64,000 bases of DNA. Origin: Streptomyces violascens (GTDB taxonomy: Bacteria > Actinomycetota > Actinomycetes > Streptomycetales > Streptomycetaceae). The notes under the pieces are model-generated. The model was not told where the DNA came from. It ran no database searches and worked only from the letters and a program-made list of their open reading frames with translations. The position numbers and the translations under genes were made by a program. The stretch covers positions 62,001-126,000 of the forward strand of contig NZ_BMUA01000017.1 of NCBI RefSeq assembly GCF_014649955.1. Direction: 5' to 3'. Positions 1-6,958 of this stretch are shown one piece after another; the first letter of the stretch is position 1; each line of letters opens with the position of its first letter.

Positions 1-402
1 GTCCAGGTCCCTCAGCCGCTCCTCGGATGCGTCTCCCAGGGCGAACAGGGTGAACAGGGCGACGATCACCAGGGCATAGGCCGTGAGGCACCGCACGCTG
101 GCCCGACGGGCCTGCGCCGGCGGACCGCCGCGCCAGTTGATGATCATCACCAAGCAGGCGGCGTTGTACGCGGTGAGGATCGAGTACACCAGCGGGGCGG
201 AGAAGTTCGGCACCCCGGTGATGCGGTTCACTTCCGCGATCGTCGTCGGAGCGGCGAAGAAGAGCACCGAACTGGCCACGATCAGCAAGGCGTTGACGGT
301 GCGGAGCAGCGGATCGCGCCAGGTGCGCCGCATGCCGGGAACCCGGCACGCGAACCCGATGGCGAGCAGCGCGGCCGGGACGTAGAAGTCAAGATCCTTC
401 AC
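1..402 (-). CDS. MAB_1171c-like putative transporter (membrane protein), cut by window edge
   Basis: The reading starts at a GTG (400-402) two bases after the stop of the HExxH gene and runs off the left edge, so only the N-terminal 134 codons are present. The start reads VKDLDFYVPAALLAIGF and is followed by about four hydrophobic segments, near residues 6-20, 36-55, 70-90 and 105-122. This fits the actinobacterial MAB_1171c family of putative transporters, whose substrate is unknown. The 3-base spacing to the upstream gene implies co-transcription and translational coupling. In Streptomyces this family commonly sits beside an XRE regulator and an HExxH protein, as here. The family call is from memory of such sequences; the membrane nature is visible. 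Confidence 0.8.
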   Translation of the reverse strand, partial: MKDLDFYVPAALLAIGFACRVPGMRRTWRDPLLRTVNALLIVASSVLFFAAPTTIAEVNRITGVPNFSAPLVYSILTAYNAACLVMIINWRGGPPAQARRASVRCLTAYALVIVALFTLFALGDASEERLRDLD

Positions 403-405
403 GCG

Positions 406-954
406 TCAGCCCTGGGGTCTGCGATAGCCCAGGGAGGCTTCGATGCGCCCGGCGATCGCGTCCCGGTACGCGGGCACATAGGCACCCGAACCGGGCAGCC
501 AGGGACGGCACTTGCTGCCGAGCAGGAGTCCGAAGCTCTCGGCGTCGGTCTCCTCCGCCAGATGGGAACGGGTCCGGGCGGCCACGTTGCGCACCGCGGC
601 GCCCAGGTCGCCGTCCTCGGTCAGCAGCCGGGCGGCGACCACTGCCCCCGCCACATGGTGGCTGCTGTGCCCGGCGTTCATGTGCCACAGCTCGTGGCCG
701 AGGATGACCAACTGGTGATCGGGTGTCGTCCGCTCCTCCACCACCACCAGATCCCGGTCCGCCATGTCGAGCCAGAGGCCGCTCGCGGTGCCCGCCGGGA
801 AGGCCGCCATGCGGAACTCGACGGGGCGGCCCCGGCGCTTGCTCATGCCCTCGCACAGGGCGGCGTACAGAGCGGTCGGCTCCGCCGGGGCGGGGATCGT
901 GATTCCCGCGATCAGCTCGCCGCACAGCCGGCGCATCTCCTTGCCTATGCCCAC
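406..954 (-). CDS. HExxH protein, ImmA/IrrE-like ('toxin-antitoxin toxin component' family)
   Basis: A 182-aa protein if started at the GTG at 952-954, which has GGGGAG about five bases upstream. An in-frame GTG at 985-987 would add 11 residues but has no better ribosome site. The centre carries ILGHELWHMNAGH, a zincin-type HExxH (H87, E88, H91), preceded by a stretch matching the Streptomyces family that opens with (M/K)RRLC. ImmA/IrrE relatives are metallopeptidases that cleave or unfold XRE repressors; whether this one is catalytic is not shown. It lies between an XRE regulator gene and a membrane-protein gene in one direction, suggesting a three-part signalling unit. The databases' 'toxin' label for this family is weakly founded. 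Confidence 0.85.
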   Translation of the reverse strand: MGIGKEMRRLCGELIAGITIPAPAEPTALYAALCEGMSKRRGRPVEFRMAAFPAGTASGLWLDMADRDLVVVEERTTPDHQLVILGHELWHMNAGHSSHHVAGAVVAARLLTEDGDLGAAVRNVAARTRSHLAEETDAESFGLLLGSKCRPWLPGSGAYVPAYRDAIAGRIEASLGYRRPQG

Positions 955-1164
955 CGTTCTCCCCGCCAGCCGTTCATGGAGCAGCACTTCGTCGAGCAGC
1001 CCGTCTCTGTGCAGCCTGCCGAGCCGTACGCGATTGATCCAGTCAACATTGAGCCGGAGTTCGTTGAACTCGGCATCACATGACGGCCTGAAATGAATGG
1101 ACGGCGGTATGCGGGCAGGCCGCAGGTTACGGCAGGGTGCTGCCGCCGCGTGGTGCGGATCACG

Positions 1165-1830
1165 TCAGGACTCCGACCGCTTGACGCTCTCCAGGAGCAT
1201 GTCGAGCCACTCGGTGACCTTGTCGCGATGCTTGTCGGTGGGCAGTTGGGCGGCCCGCCAGGCGATGCCGCGCACGCCGTGGTCCTGGAGCAGGCGCTCC
1301 AGCGCGTCCCCGCCCGGCGCCCCGGCGAGCGCGCCCTCGCGTTCGCGGCCCGCGAGTTGCTGGAGCAGCTCCTGCTCGGTGCGCAGCAGCGCGCCGCCGA
1401 GCGCGTCGGCGTCGTCGGCGGTCAGGAACCCCGCGTGGACGCCGAAGAAGCGCTGGATCGCGTCACAGTGCTCCATCGTCGGCCGCCGGTCGCCGTTGAT
1501 CAGCGCGCCCGCCTGCTGGCGCGACATGCCCGCGCCGTCGGCGATCTCCTGCTGGGTGTGCGGGCGGCCGTTGGGTTTGCGCCGGGTGCTGCGCAGCAGG
1601 CTGAACCGCTGCAGGAAACGTGCCTGCAGATCGGGTTCGCCGGCCGGCCGCCCTTCGAGCAACGCGCCCACGACGTCGGCCGGAACCCCCGATGCCTCGG
1701 AGAGCCGGTGGACGTCAAACACGTCCGCCTGGCTCGTACCGAGTTTTTCGGCGAGCTCGGCCACACGGGCGACGACGGCCGCGAGGGGGCCCGTGGCCGC
1801 CGGTCCCGGAACCAAGAAGCCGTCCGTCAC
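1165..1830 (-). CDS. XRE-family helix-turn-helix regulator of the triad
   Basis: A 221-aa protein from GTG 1828-1830, chosen because AGGAG lies eight bases upstream; a TTG further out at 1867-1869 is less likely. The middle (about residues 90-130) holds an XRE-type helix-turn-helix read as HTQQEIADGAGMSRQQAGAL followed by NGDRRPT. The N-terminal 80 residues resemble the tail domain of Streptomyces 'regulator component' proteins. The reading frame of the next gene (HExxH) opens right after this stop, so the two are probably co-transcribed. By analogy with ImmR/ImmA pairs it would repress its own operon and be inactivated by the HExxH partner; that is inference. Confidence 0.88.
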   Translation of the reverse strand: MTDGFLVPGPAATGPLAAVVARVAELAEKLGTSQADVFDVHRLSEASGVPADVVGALLEGRPAGEPDLQARFLQRFSLLRSTRRKPNGRPHTQQEIADGAGMSRQQAGALINGDRRPTMEHCDAIQRFFGVHAGFLTADDADALGGALLRTEQELLQQLAGREREGALAGAPGGDALERLLQDHGVRGIAWRAAQLPTDKHRDKVTEWLDMLLESVKRSES

Positions 1831-1919
1831 CAGTAGTTCTCCTAGATCATGCGAGGTCGGTGGGCACAACAGTGGATGCTCCGGAGGTTAGCGGGTCCCG
1901 GCAACAACAACCAGAACTT

Positions 1920-1933
1920 GCCACAGTTGTGGC
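1920..1933. promoter_or_regulatory. Inverted repeat in divergent promoter region (possible XRE operator)
   Basis: GCCACA-GT-TGTGGC, a perfect 6-bp inverted repeat with a 2-bp spacer, in the 263-bp gap between the XRE gene (minus) and the MmyB-like gene (plus). About 40 bp downstream, TTGACA at 1971-1976 could be a -35 box for the plus-strand gene, but the best -10 (TATCAG at 1992-1997) is only 15 bp away. The position suits an autoregulatory site. Confidence 0.4.
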
Positions 1934-2093
1934 GCAATCAATGCTTCGGGGGGCCGGAATGCCACGATGCTTGACATCATTGTGTCGGCGGTATCAGGAT
2001 CGCCACGCGGTGTGAAGATCGCCCTCCGAGCCCCGGGCGGGCCCGAAGGCCGGCCGCCGCACTCGCGGGCCAGCAAGAGGAGTCGCGTACTCG

Positions 2094-2870
2094 ATGGCGG
2101 AAGAATCGGTGGCGAAGGATTCGGTGACCAAGGTTGTGGCAGCGCACGCTCCGGTGGTGGGGCGCCCGTTCGCCCTGGTCCACGAGCGGCCCGGACAGCA
2201 GACGGCCGCGGGGGAGCGCGCCGCCGACAACACGACGACCGCAAGAACGGGCGCCCCTGAGGCCAGGCAGCTCCCGGACGACCCCGATTTCAGGGACTAT
2301 GTCGACGACTACTTCGCGATGACGGACGCCCTGCCCTTCCCGTCCGTGGTCCTCGATCCGGGCTGGGGCGTGGCCCACGCGAACCCCGCGTACGACGCGC
2401 TCTTCGGCGGCATCGGGCAGCACCCCACCGCCATGCCCGGCCACAACTTCCTGCGCTTCGTGCTCTTCCATCCGGACGCGGCCAGCGTGCTCGCCGAGCA
2501 CGAGACGGCCTGGTGCCTGCCGATGCTCGCCCAGTTCGCCGAGGCGTACGCCGATGACGAGAGCGCTCCCGGCCTGCGCGACATCCGCCAGGAGATCGCC
2601 GACGACCCGATCATGGACGCCGCCTTCCGGCTCGGCCTGCCGCACTGGGTCCGGGCGGTCGGCGACGCGGCGGTCCACCACGACGGTGCGGTACGCCACG
2701 TGCGCCACCCCGATCCGGAGCGCGGCCGCACCAGCTGCCGCCTGGTCAGCGAATCCCCGCGCACACTGCGCGAGTTCGGGTTTCGCCGGCTGACCCTGGT
2801 GCTCCGCGAGACCGGGCCCGCCGCCACCCGGCGCGGCCGCGCCCACCTCAGCGTGGTGCCGACCCGCTAG
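2094..2870 (+). CDS. MmyB-type ligand-binding (PAS-like) protein lacking a DNA-binding domain
   Basis: A 258-aa protein. From about residue 78 it matches the MmyB ligand-binding fold usually found behind an XRE domain: a hydrophobic start (LPFPSVVLDPGWGVAHANPA), the NFLRFVLFHPDA segment, a helical centre, and a C-terminal beta strand after VRHVRHPDPERGR. The first 70 residues are Ala/Thr/Arg-rich low-complexity sequence with no recognisable helix-turn-helix. MmyB domains bind small molecules, possibly fatty acids. Without an HTH it may sense a ligand for another regulator, perhaps the divergent XRE gene. AGGAG lies about 12 bases before the ATG, a rather long spacing. Confidence 0.75.
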   Translation: MAEESVAKDSVTKVVAAHAPVVGRPFALVHERPGQQTAAGERAADNTTTARTGAPEARQLPDDPDFRDYVDDYFAMTDALPFPSVVLDPGWGVAHANPAYDALFGGIGQHPTAMPGHNFLRFVLFHPDAASVLAEHETAWCLPMLAQFAEAYADDESAPGLRDIRQEIADDPIMDAAFRLGLPHWVRAVGDAAVHHDGAVRHVRHPDPERGRTSCRLVSESPRTLREFGFRRLTLVLRETGPAATRRGRAHLSVVPTR

Positions 2871-2969
2871 GTTTCGGCCAACCCCGGGCGAACTCGGCCT
2901 GCCGCAAAGGATGTTGCTTGCTAGCGTGACCGCGGCAGGTCAAGGCGGCAGGCGCATCGGGGGCGGGAC

Positions 2970-5111
2970 ATGCTGGAGCTCACATCGACGGCGGCGATTG
3001 CCGCCGTACTCGGCTCGGTCGCCACGGCCGTCGCGAACGAGGCGGGCAAGGCGGCCTGGGAGAGCGCCGGCGGGCTGGTCCGCCGCATCGTCGGCCGCGA
3101 GGTCAGGGCCCCGCGCGGACGCGACGAACTGGACAGCGTCGCCCAGCAGGTGCACGACGCCCTGCGTCACAACCCTGCCCTCACCCAGGCCTGGACGGCG
3201 TTCGCCCGCAGCGCCCCACGCCCGGGCGGCCCGAACCGGGTGCCCGCTCTGCACGCCTCCACCCGCTTCTTCACCGACCGCGACAGCGAGCGCAAGGCCC
3301 TGAGCGCGGAGGCCTTCCGCAAGGCGGACGGCCGGCCCCGGGTCGCCGTACTGCACGGCCCGCAGGGCATCGGCACCAGCGCCCTCGCCATCCACTGGGC
3401 CTGCACCCAGCTGGGCCGCTTCCCCGACGGACAGCTGTACGTCGACCTGCGCGGCACCGGCTCCACGCCCGGGGCCGACCCGGCGGCCGTACTGCGCCTG
3501 CTGCTCCAGCAGTTCGGCATCCCTGCGGCCGAGATCCCGCCCCGCCCGGACGGCCGCCAGGACCTGCTGCGCGCCTGCACGGCGGGCCGCCGACTGCTGA
3601 TCATCCTCGACCACGCCCGGTCCGCCGCGCAGATCCTTCCCGTACTCACCTCCGCGCCCGGCGTGTTCGTCGTCGTGGCGGCCCGCCACCCGCTGCCCGG
3701 CCTGGACGCGGTGGGTATTCCGGTCGGGCCGCTCGCCGACAAGGACGCGCGGCGGCTGCTCACCCAGGTCGCCAAGGCCGGAAACGTGCCGCTGGACCGG
3801 GCCGCCCTGCCCGCCGTCCTCGCCCGCTGCGAGGGCTCGCCCTTCGCGCTGCGCGCCGCCGCGGCCCGCCTTGTCGCGCAGCACTGGCGGCAGGACGCGG
3901 CCCCGGGCGGCGACGCGGCCCGCACGGCCGTCGCCGACGGCATCCGCGACCTGGGCCCGGACGCGGCGCGCGCCCTGCGGCTGCTCGCCCAGCGCGACTG
4001 GCCCGCCATCGGCGCGCCGATGGCCGCTGCCACGCTGGGCACGGACGAGCCGACCGCCGAGCGCGTCCTGGGCGAACTCGCCGACAGCCACCTCCTCGAG
4101 AGCGCGACCGACGGCACGTACGCGGCTCGGGGCACGTACTGGATGCGGCCGCTGATCCGGGAGTACGCCGCGCCGGAGGCGCTGCGCGAGGACGGCATCG
4201 AGGCGGCGGAAGAGGCGGTGCGGCGCGCGGTGCGCTGGTGCGTCGCCTTCGCGGAACCGGCGAGCAAAGCAGCCCTGCGCGCGGGCTGGCGCCTCGGCGA
4301 TCCGGAGCCGCCGGCCCAGGACGGCGTGCGGTACGCGGATGCGGGCGAGGCGCTGGGCGCGCTACGCGACCAGCTCGGAAACCTCCTCCAAGCCGTCGTC
4401 ACCGCCGAGGAGTTGGGGGATGCCGACGCCGTCTTCCGCCTGAACCAGGCCCTGTGGCCGGTGCAGCTGAAGATGGGCTGCCACGACGAACTGCTCCCCG
4501 CCCTGCGCGCCGGCGTCCGGGCCACCGAGGCCCACGACCCGGGCTCCCGCGAGGCCGCCCGCATGCACACCCTGCTCGGCCTGAACCTCACGGAACTCGA
4601 TCGAGAAGCCGAAGCCGAGAGCGCTTTCACAACGGCCGCCCGCATCGAAGAAGCCGTCGGCCACCCCCGCGGCCACGCCACCGCCGTCGAATCCCTCGGA
4701 CTGCTGCGGCTGCGCGAATGGCGCTATCCGGAGGCGTACGACTGCTTCGAGGAGGCGGACCGCATCCTCGACGGCGTGACGGCCGACGGCGAGGGAAGCG
4801 CGGATCTCCCGCGCGCCCGCGCCCTGTTGGAGCGCCACCGCGGCCGGGCCCTGCGCGGCCTCGGCCAATGGGCGGAGGCGGAGGCCCGCCTCGAAAGCGC
4901 TCTCACCTTCTTCCGCGGCACCGACGAGGCGTACAACACGGCCCGCACGCTCACTGACCTCGCCCAGACTTTCGAGGAGAGCGGACGTCCGGCGGACGCG
5001 CTGCCCCTGATCGACGAGGCGATCGCGGCGCTGGCGAACGAACAGGCCCACTACCCGCTGGTCCGGCTGCGGGCGGCTCGCGAGCGGTGCGAGGGCCCGG
5101 CGGGGGAGTGA
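2970..5111 (+). CDS. STAND/NB-ARC-like protein with TPR region and degenerate Walker A
   Basis: A 713-aa protein. It has an N-terminal hydrophobic/Ala-rich helix (residues 3-30), an NTPase-like domain (about 105-400), a winged-helix region around 320-400, and alpha-helical TPR-type repeats (about 480-700; for example the stretch around LNLTELDREAEAESAF). The position of the P-loop reads GPQGIGTS (130-137): the lysine of GxxGxGK(S/T) is threonine (T136). The Walker B-like strand reads LLIILDHAR (D214). STAND proteins normally switch by ATP binding and scaffold via repeats; this one probably binds nucleotide poorly or acts as a nucleotide-independent scaffold. It is a single gene with no tight operon partner. 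Confidence 0.8.
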   Translation: MLELTSTAAIAAVLGSVATAVANEAGKAAWESAGGLVRRIVGREVRAPRGRDELDSVAQQVHDALRHNPALTQAWTAFARSAPRPGGPNRVPALHASTRFFTDRDSERKALSAEAFRKADGRPRVAVLHGPQGIGTSALAIHWACTQLGRFPDGQLYVDLRGTGSTPGADPAAVLRLLLQQFGIPAAEIPPRPDGRQDLLRACTAGRRLLIILDHARSAAQILPVLTSAPGVFVVVAARHPLPGLDAVGIPVGPLADKDARRLLTQVAKAGNVPLDRAALPAVLARCEGSPFALRAAAARLVAQHWRQDAAPGGDAARTAVADGIRDLGPDAARALRLLAQRDWPAIGAPMAAATLGTDEPTAERVLGELADSHLLESATDGTYAARGTYWMRPLIREYAAPEALREDGIEAAEEAVRRAVRWCVAFAEPASKAALRAGWRLGDPEPPAQDGVRYADAGEALGALRDQLGNLLQAVVTAEELGDADAVFRLNQALWPVQLKMGCHDELLPALRAGVRATEAHDPGSREAARMHTLLGLNLTELDREAEAESAFTTAARIEEAVGHPRGHATAVESLGLLRLREWRYPEAYDCFEEADRILDGVTADGEGSADLPRARALLERHRGRALRGLGQWAEAEARLESALTFFRGTDEAYNTARTLTDLAQTFEESGRPADALPLIDEAIAALANEQAHYPLVRLRAARERCEGPAGE

Positions 5112-5131
5112 AGGGGTGAAGGGGCGGACCC

Positions 5132-5725
5132 CTAGGGCCGGGACTGCTCAAGCCCCCGAAGGAGCAGTTCGACCAGTCGGCGGGGGTCATAGCGCGGGTC
5201 GCTGTCGCGGCCGATGCAGAGGTTGCCGATGCCGCGCATCAGCTCGTACGCATGCGTGCCCGGCCTGATCTCCCCGGAGTCGACCGCCGCGTCGAGCATC
5301 TCCGCGCAGACGGGCACCAAGCGGTCGAGGAAATACGCGTGCAAGGCGTCGAAGCCGCTGCTGTCCGACTGCATCGCCTTGGCGAGCCCGTGCTTGGTGA
5401 CCAGGAAGTCGACGAAGAGGTCGACCCACTGGCGAAGGGCCACGAGCGGGGACTCGCCGTCGGCCAGGAGGCTCGGGCCGGCCTCGGCGCACGCCTCGAC
5501 CTGATGGCGGTAGACGGCGACGACCAGGTCCGCCCGGGTCGGGAAGTGGCGGTAGATCGTCCCCATCCCGACGCCCGCCCTGGTCGCGATCTCACGGATC
5601 GGCGCGTCGACTCCGGAGGTGACGAACACGGCGGCGGCAGCAGTGAGGAGCGTCTGCTGATTGCGCAGCGCGTCGGCCCGTTTGCTCCGGGCCGCACCTT
5701 CCCCGGCGGGACTTGTCCTGGGCAC
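5132..5725 (-). CDS. TetR-family transcriptional regulator
   Basis: A 197-aa protein from GTG 5723-5725 with GGAAGGAG six bases upstream; an in-frame ATG at 5786-5788 lies inside the operator region and is unlikely. The N-terminal HTH reads APIREIATRAGVGMGTIYRH at about residues 40-60, typical of TetR. The C-terminal ligand domain ends in the 'Streptomyces SCO-type' pattern with LCIGRDSDPRYDPRRLVELL. It is divergent from a lipase-like hydrolase, with two operator-like palindromes between, so it most likely represses itself and the hydrolase. It abuts the STAND gene tail to tail (20 bp). Confidence 0.95.
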   Translation of the reverse strand: MPRTSPAGEGAARSKRADALRNQQTLLTAAAAVFVTSGVDAPIREIATRAGVGMGTIYRHFPTRADLVVAVYRHQVEACAEAGPSLLADGESPLVALRQWVDLFVDFLVTKHGLAKAMQSDSSGFDALHAYFLDRLVPVCAEMLDAAVDSGEIRPGTHAYELMRGIGNLCIGRDSDPRYDPRRLVELLLRGLEQSRP

Positions 5726-5756
5726 CGCGCACTCCTTCCGACGGCCATTGACTAAA

Positions 5757-5771
5757 CGGAACAGTGCTCCG
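5757..5771. promoter_or_regulatory. TetR-type operator, site 1
   Basis: CGGAACAGTGCTCCG, a 15-bp inverted repeat with one mismatch between arms (CGGAACA / TGCTCCG), in the TetR-hydrolase divergent promoter. Confidence 0.75.
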
Positions 5772-5780
5772 TATATTAAA

Positions 5781-5795
5781 CGGAACAATGTTCCG
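5781..5795. promoter_or_regulatory. TetR-type operator, site 2
   Basis: CGGAACAATGTTCCG, perfect 7-bp arms around a single central A, 24 bp centre-to-centre from site 1. An AT-rich TATATTAAA element lies between the two sites and could be a -10 region, so occupancy would block promoters in both directions. Confidence 0.8.
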
Positions 5796-5976
5796 CTTGC
5801 AGCCTAGCTCAAGCCGGACGCGCCCGACTGCTTTCCCCTGCGCCGCGACCACCTATGAAGCGGCCGTCAGGCAGGGGTCGTCGAGGTATGTCGAAGCCAC
5901 ATTGCAGGGCGCATCGCTGGAACATTTCGGGCACATCTCAGGGTCATCTCAGGCACATCGAAGGGGCACGCACACC

Positions 5977-6945
5977 ATGAGTGAACCGACATCGACGTAC
6001 GCAGCCCACACCTTCACCCCGCCGCCCGCCCCCGTTCTCTCGGTCGCACCGGTGGTACTGCCGGCTCCCGGCCGACCCGTGGACCTGGAGGTACGGGTCT
6101 CAGTCCCGGTCACCGGAACCGGCCTGCCCGTCATCCTGTTCTCCCACGGCCAGGGCCACTCGAACCACCTCTCCTCACTGAACGGCTACGCCCCCCTCGT
6201 CAACTACTGGGCGGCACACGGCTTCGCGGTCATCCAGCCCACCCATCTGAGTTCGACGACGCTGAGCCTGGACCCCACCACTCCCGGGGCGCCGATGTAC
6301 TGGCGGTCGCGGGTCGAGGACATGACGCGCATCCTCGACGAACTCGACGCGATCGAGGCCGCCGTCCCCCAGCTCGTCGGACGCCTCGACCGCGGCAGGG
6401 TCGCCGTCGCCGGCCACTCGATGGGCGGCCACACCGCCGGCCTGCTCCTCGGCGCGAGGCTCACCGATCCGGACGACGGTACGGAGGTGAGCCTGGCCGA
6501 ACTCCGGATCAAGGCGGGCGTACTGCTCGCCGCGCCCGGCAGGGGAGGCGACGCCCTCACCGGCTACGTGGCCGAGAACTTCGCCTTCCTGGGGACCCCG
6601 GACTTCTCCCGGATGGCGACGCCCACGCTGGTGGTGGCCGGTGACAAGGACGCCTCCGCCCATCTGACGGTGAACGGTCCCGACTGGCACGCCGACCCGT
6701 ACGCCCTCTCCCCGGCCCCCAAGTCGCTGCTCACCCTGTTCGACGCGGAGCACGGCCTGGGCGGCATCTCCGGCTACGACGTCGCCGAGACCACGGACGA
6801 GAACCCCGAGCGGGTCTCCGCGGTCCAGTACCTCACGTGGGCCTACCTCCGCTCCGAGCTCTACCCGGGGGACCCGGCTTGGGAGCTGGCGCAGGACGCG
6901 CTGGCGGCGAAGGGTGATCCACTGGGGCGGGTCGAGTCCAAGTAG
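5977..6945 (+). CDS. Alpha/beta hydrolase, chlorophyllase/lipase-like
   Basis: A 322-aa protein from ATG 5977. It has the oxyanion-type strand VILFSHGQGHSNH (about 53-64), the nucleophile elbow GHSMGG (146-151, Ser148), an acid candidate in VVAGDKD (D223/D225) and the catalytic His in AEHGLGG (H259). Length and motifs fit chlorophyllase/dienelactone-hydrolase-type alpha/beta hydrolases. There is no signal peptide, so it is cytosolic. Divergent from the TetR gene, it is the obvious regulatory target, perhaps for detoxifying a hydrophobic ester that is the TetR ligand. It ends 13 bp from the oppositely oriented GT-B-like gene. Confidence 0.88.
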   Translation: MSEPTSTYAAHTFTPPPAPVLSVAPVVLPAPGRPVDLEVRVSVPVTGTGLPVILFSHGQGHSNHLSSLNGYAPLVNYWAAHGFAVIQPTHLSSTTLSLDPTTPGAPMYWRSRVEDMTRILDELDAIEAAVPQLVGRLDRGRVAVAGHSMGGHTAGLLLGARLTDPDDGTEVSLAELRIKAGVLLAAPGRGGDALTGYVAENFAFLGTPDFSRMATPTLVVAGDKDASAHLTVNGPDWHADPYALSPAPKSLLTLFDAEHGLGGISGYDVAETTDENPERVSAVQYLTWAYLRSELYPGDPAWELAQDALAAKGDPLGRVESK

Positions 6946-6958
6946 GGCTCCTCGACCG

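Noticed and set aside
5764-5976. In-frame upstream extension of the hydrolase.
   Set aside because: It would place the two TetR operators inside the coding region; the ATG at 5977 fits the family start.
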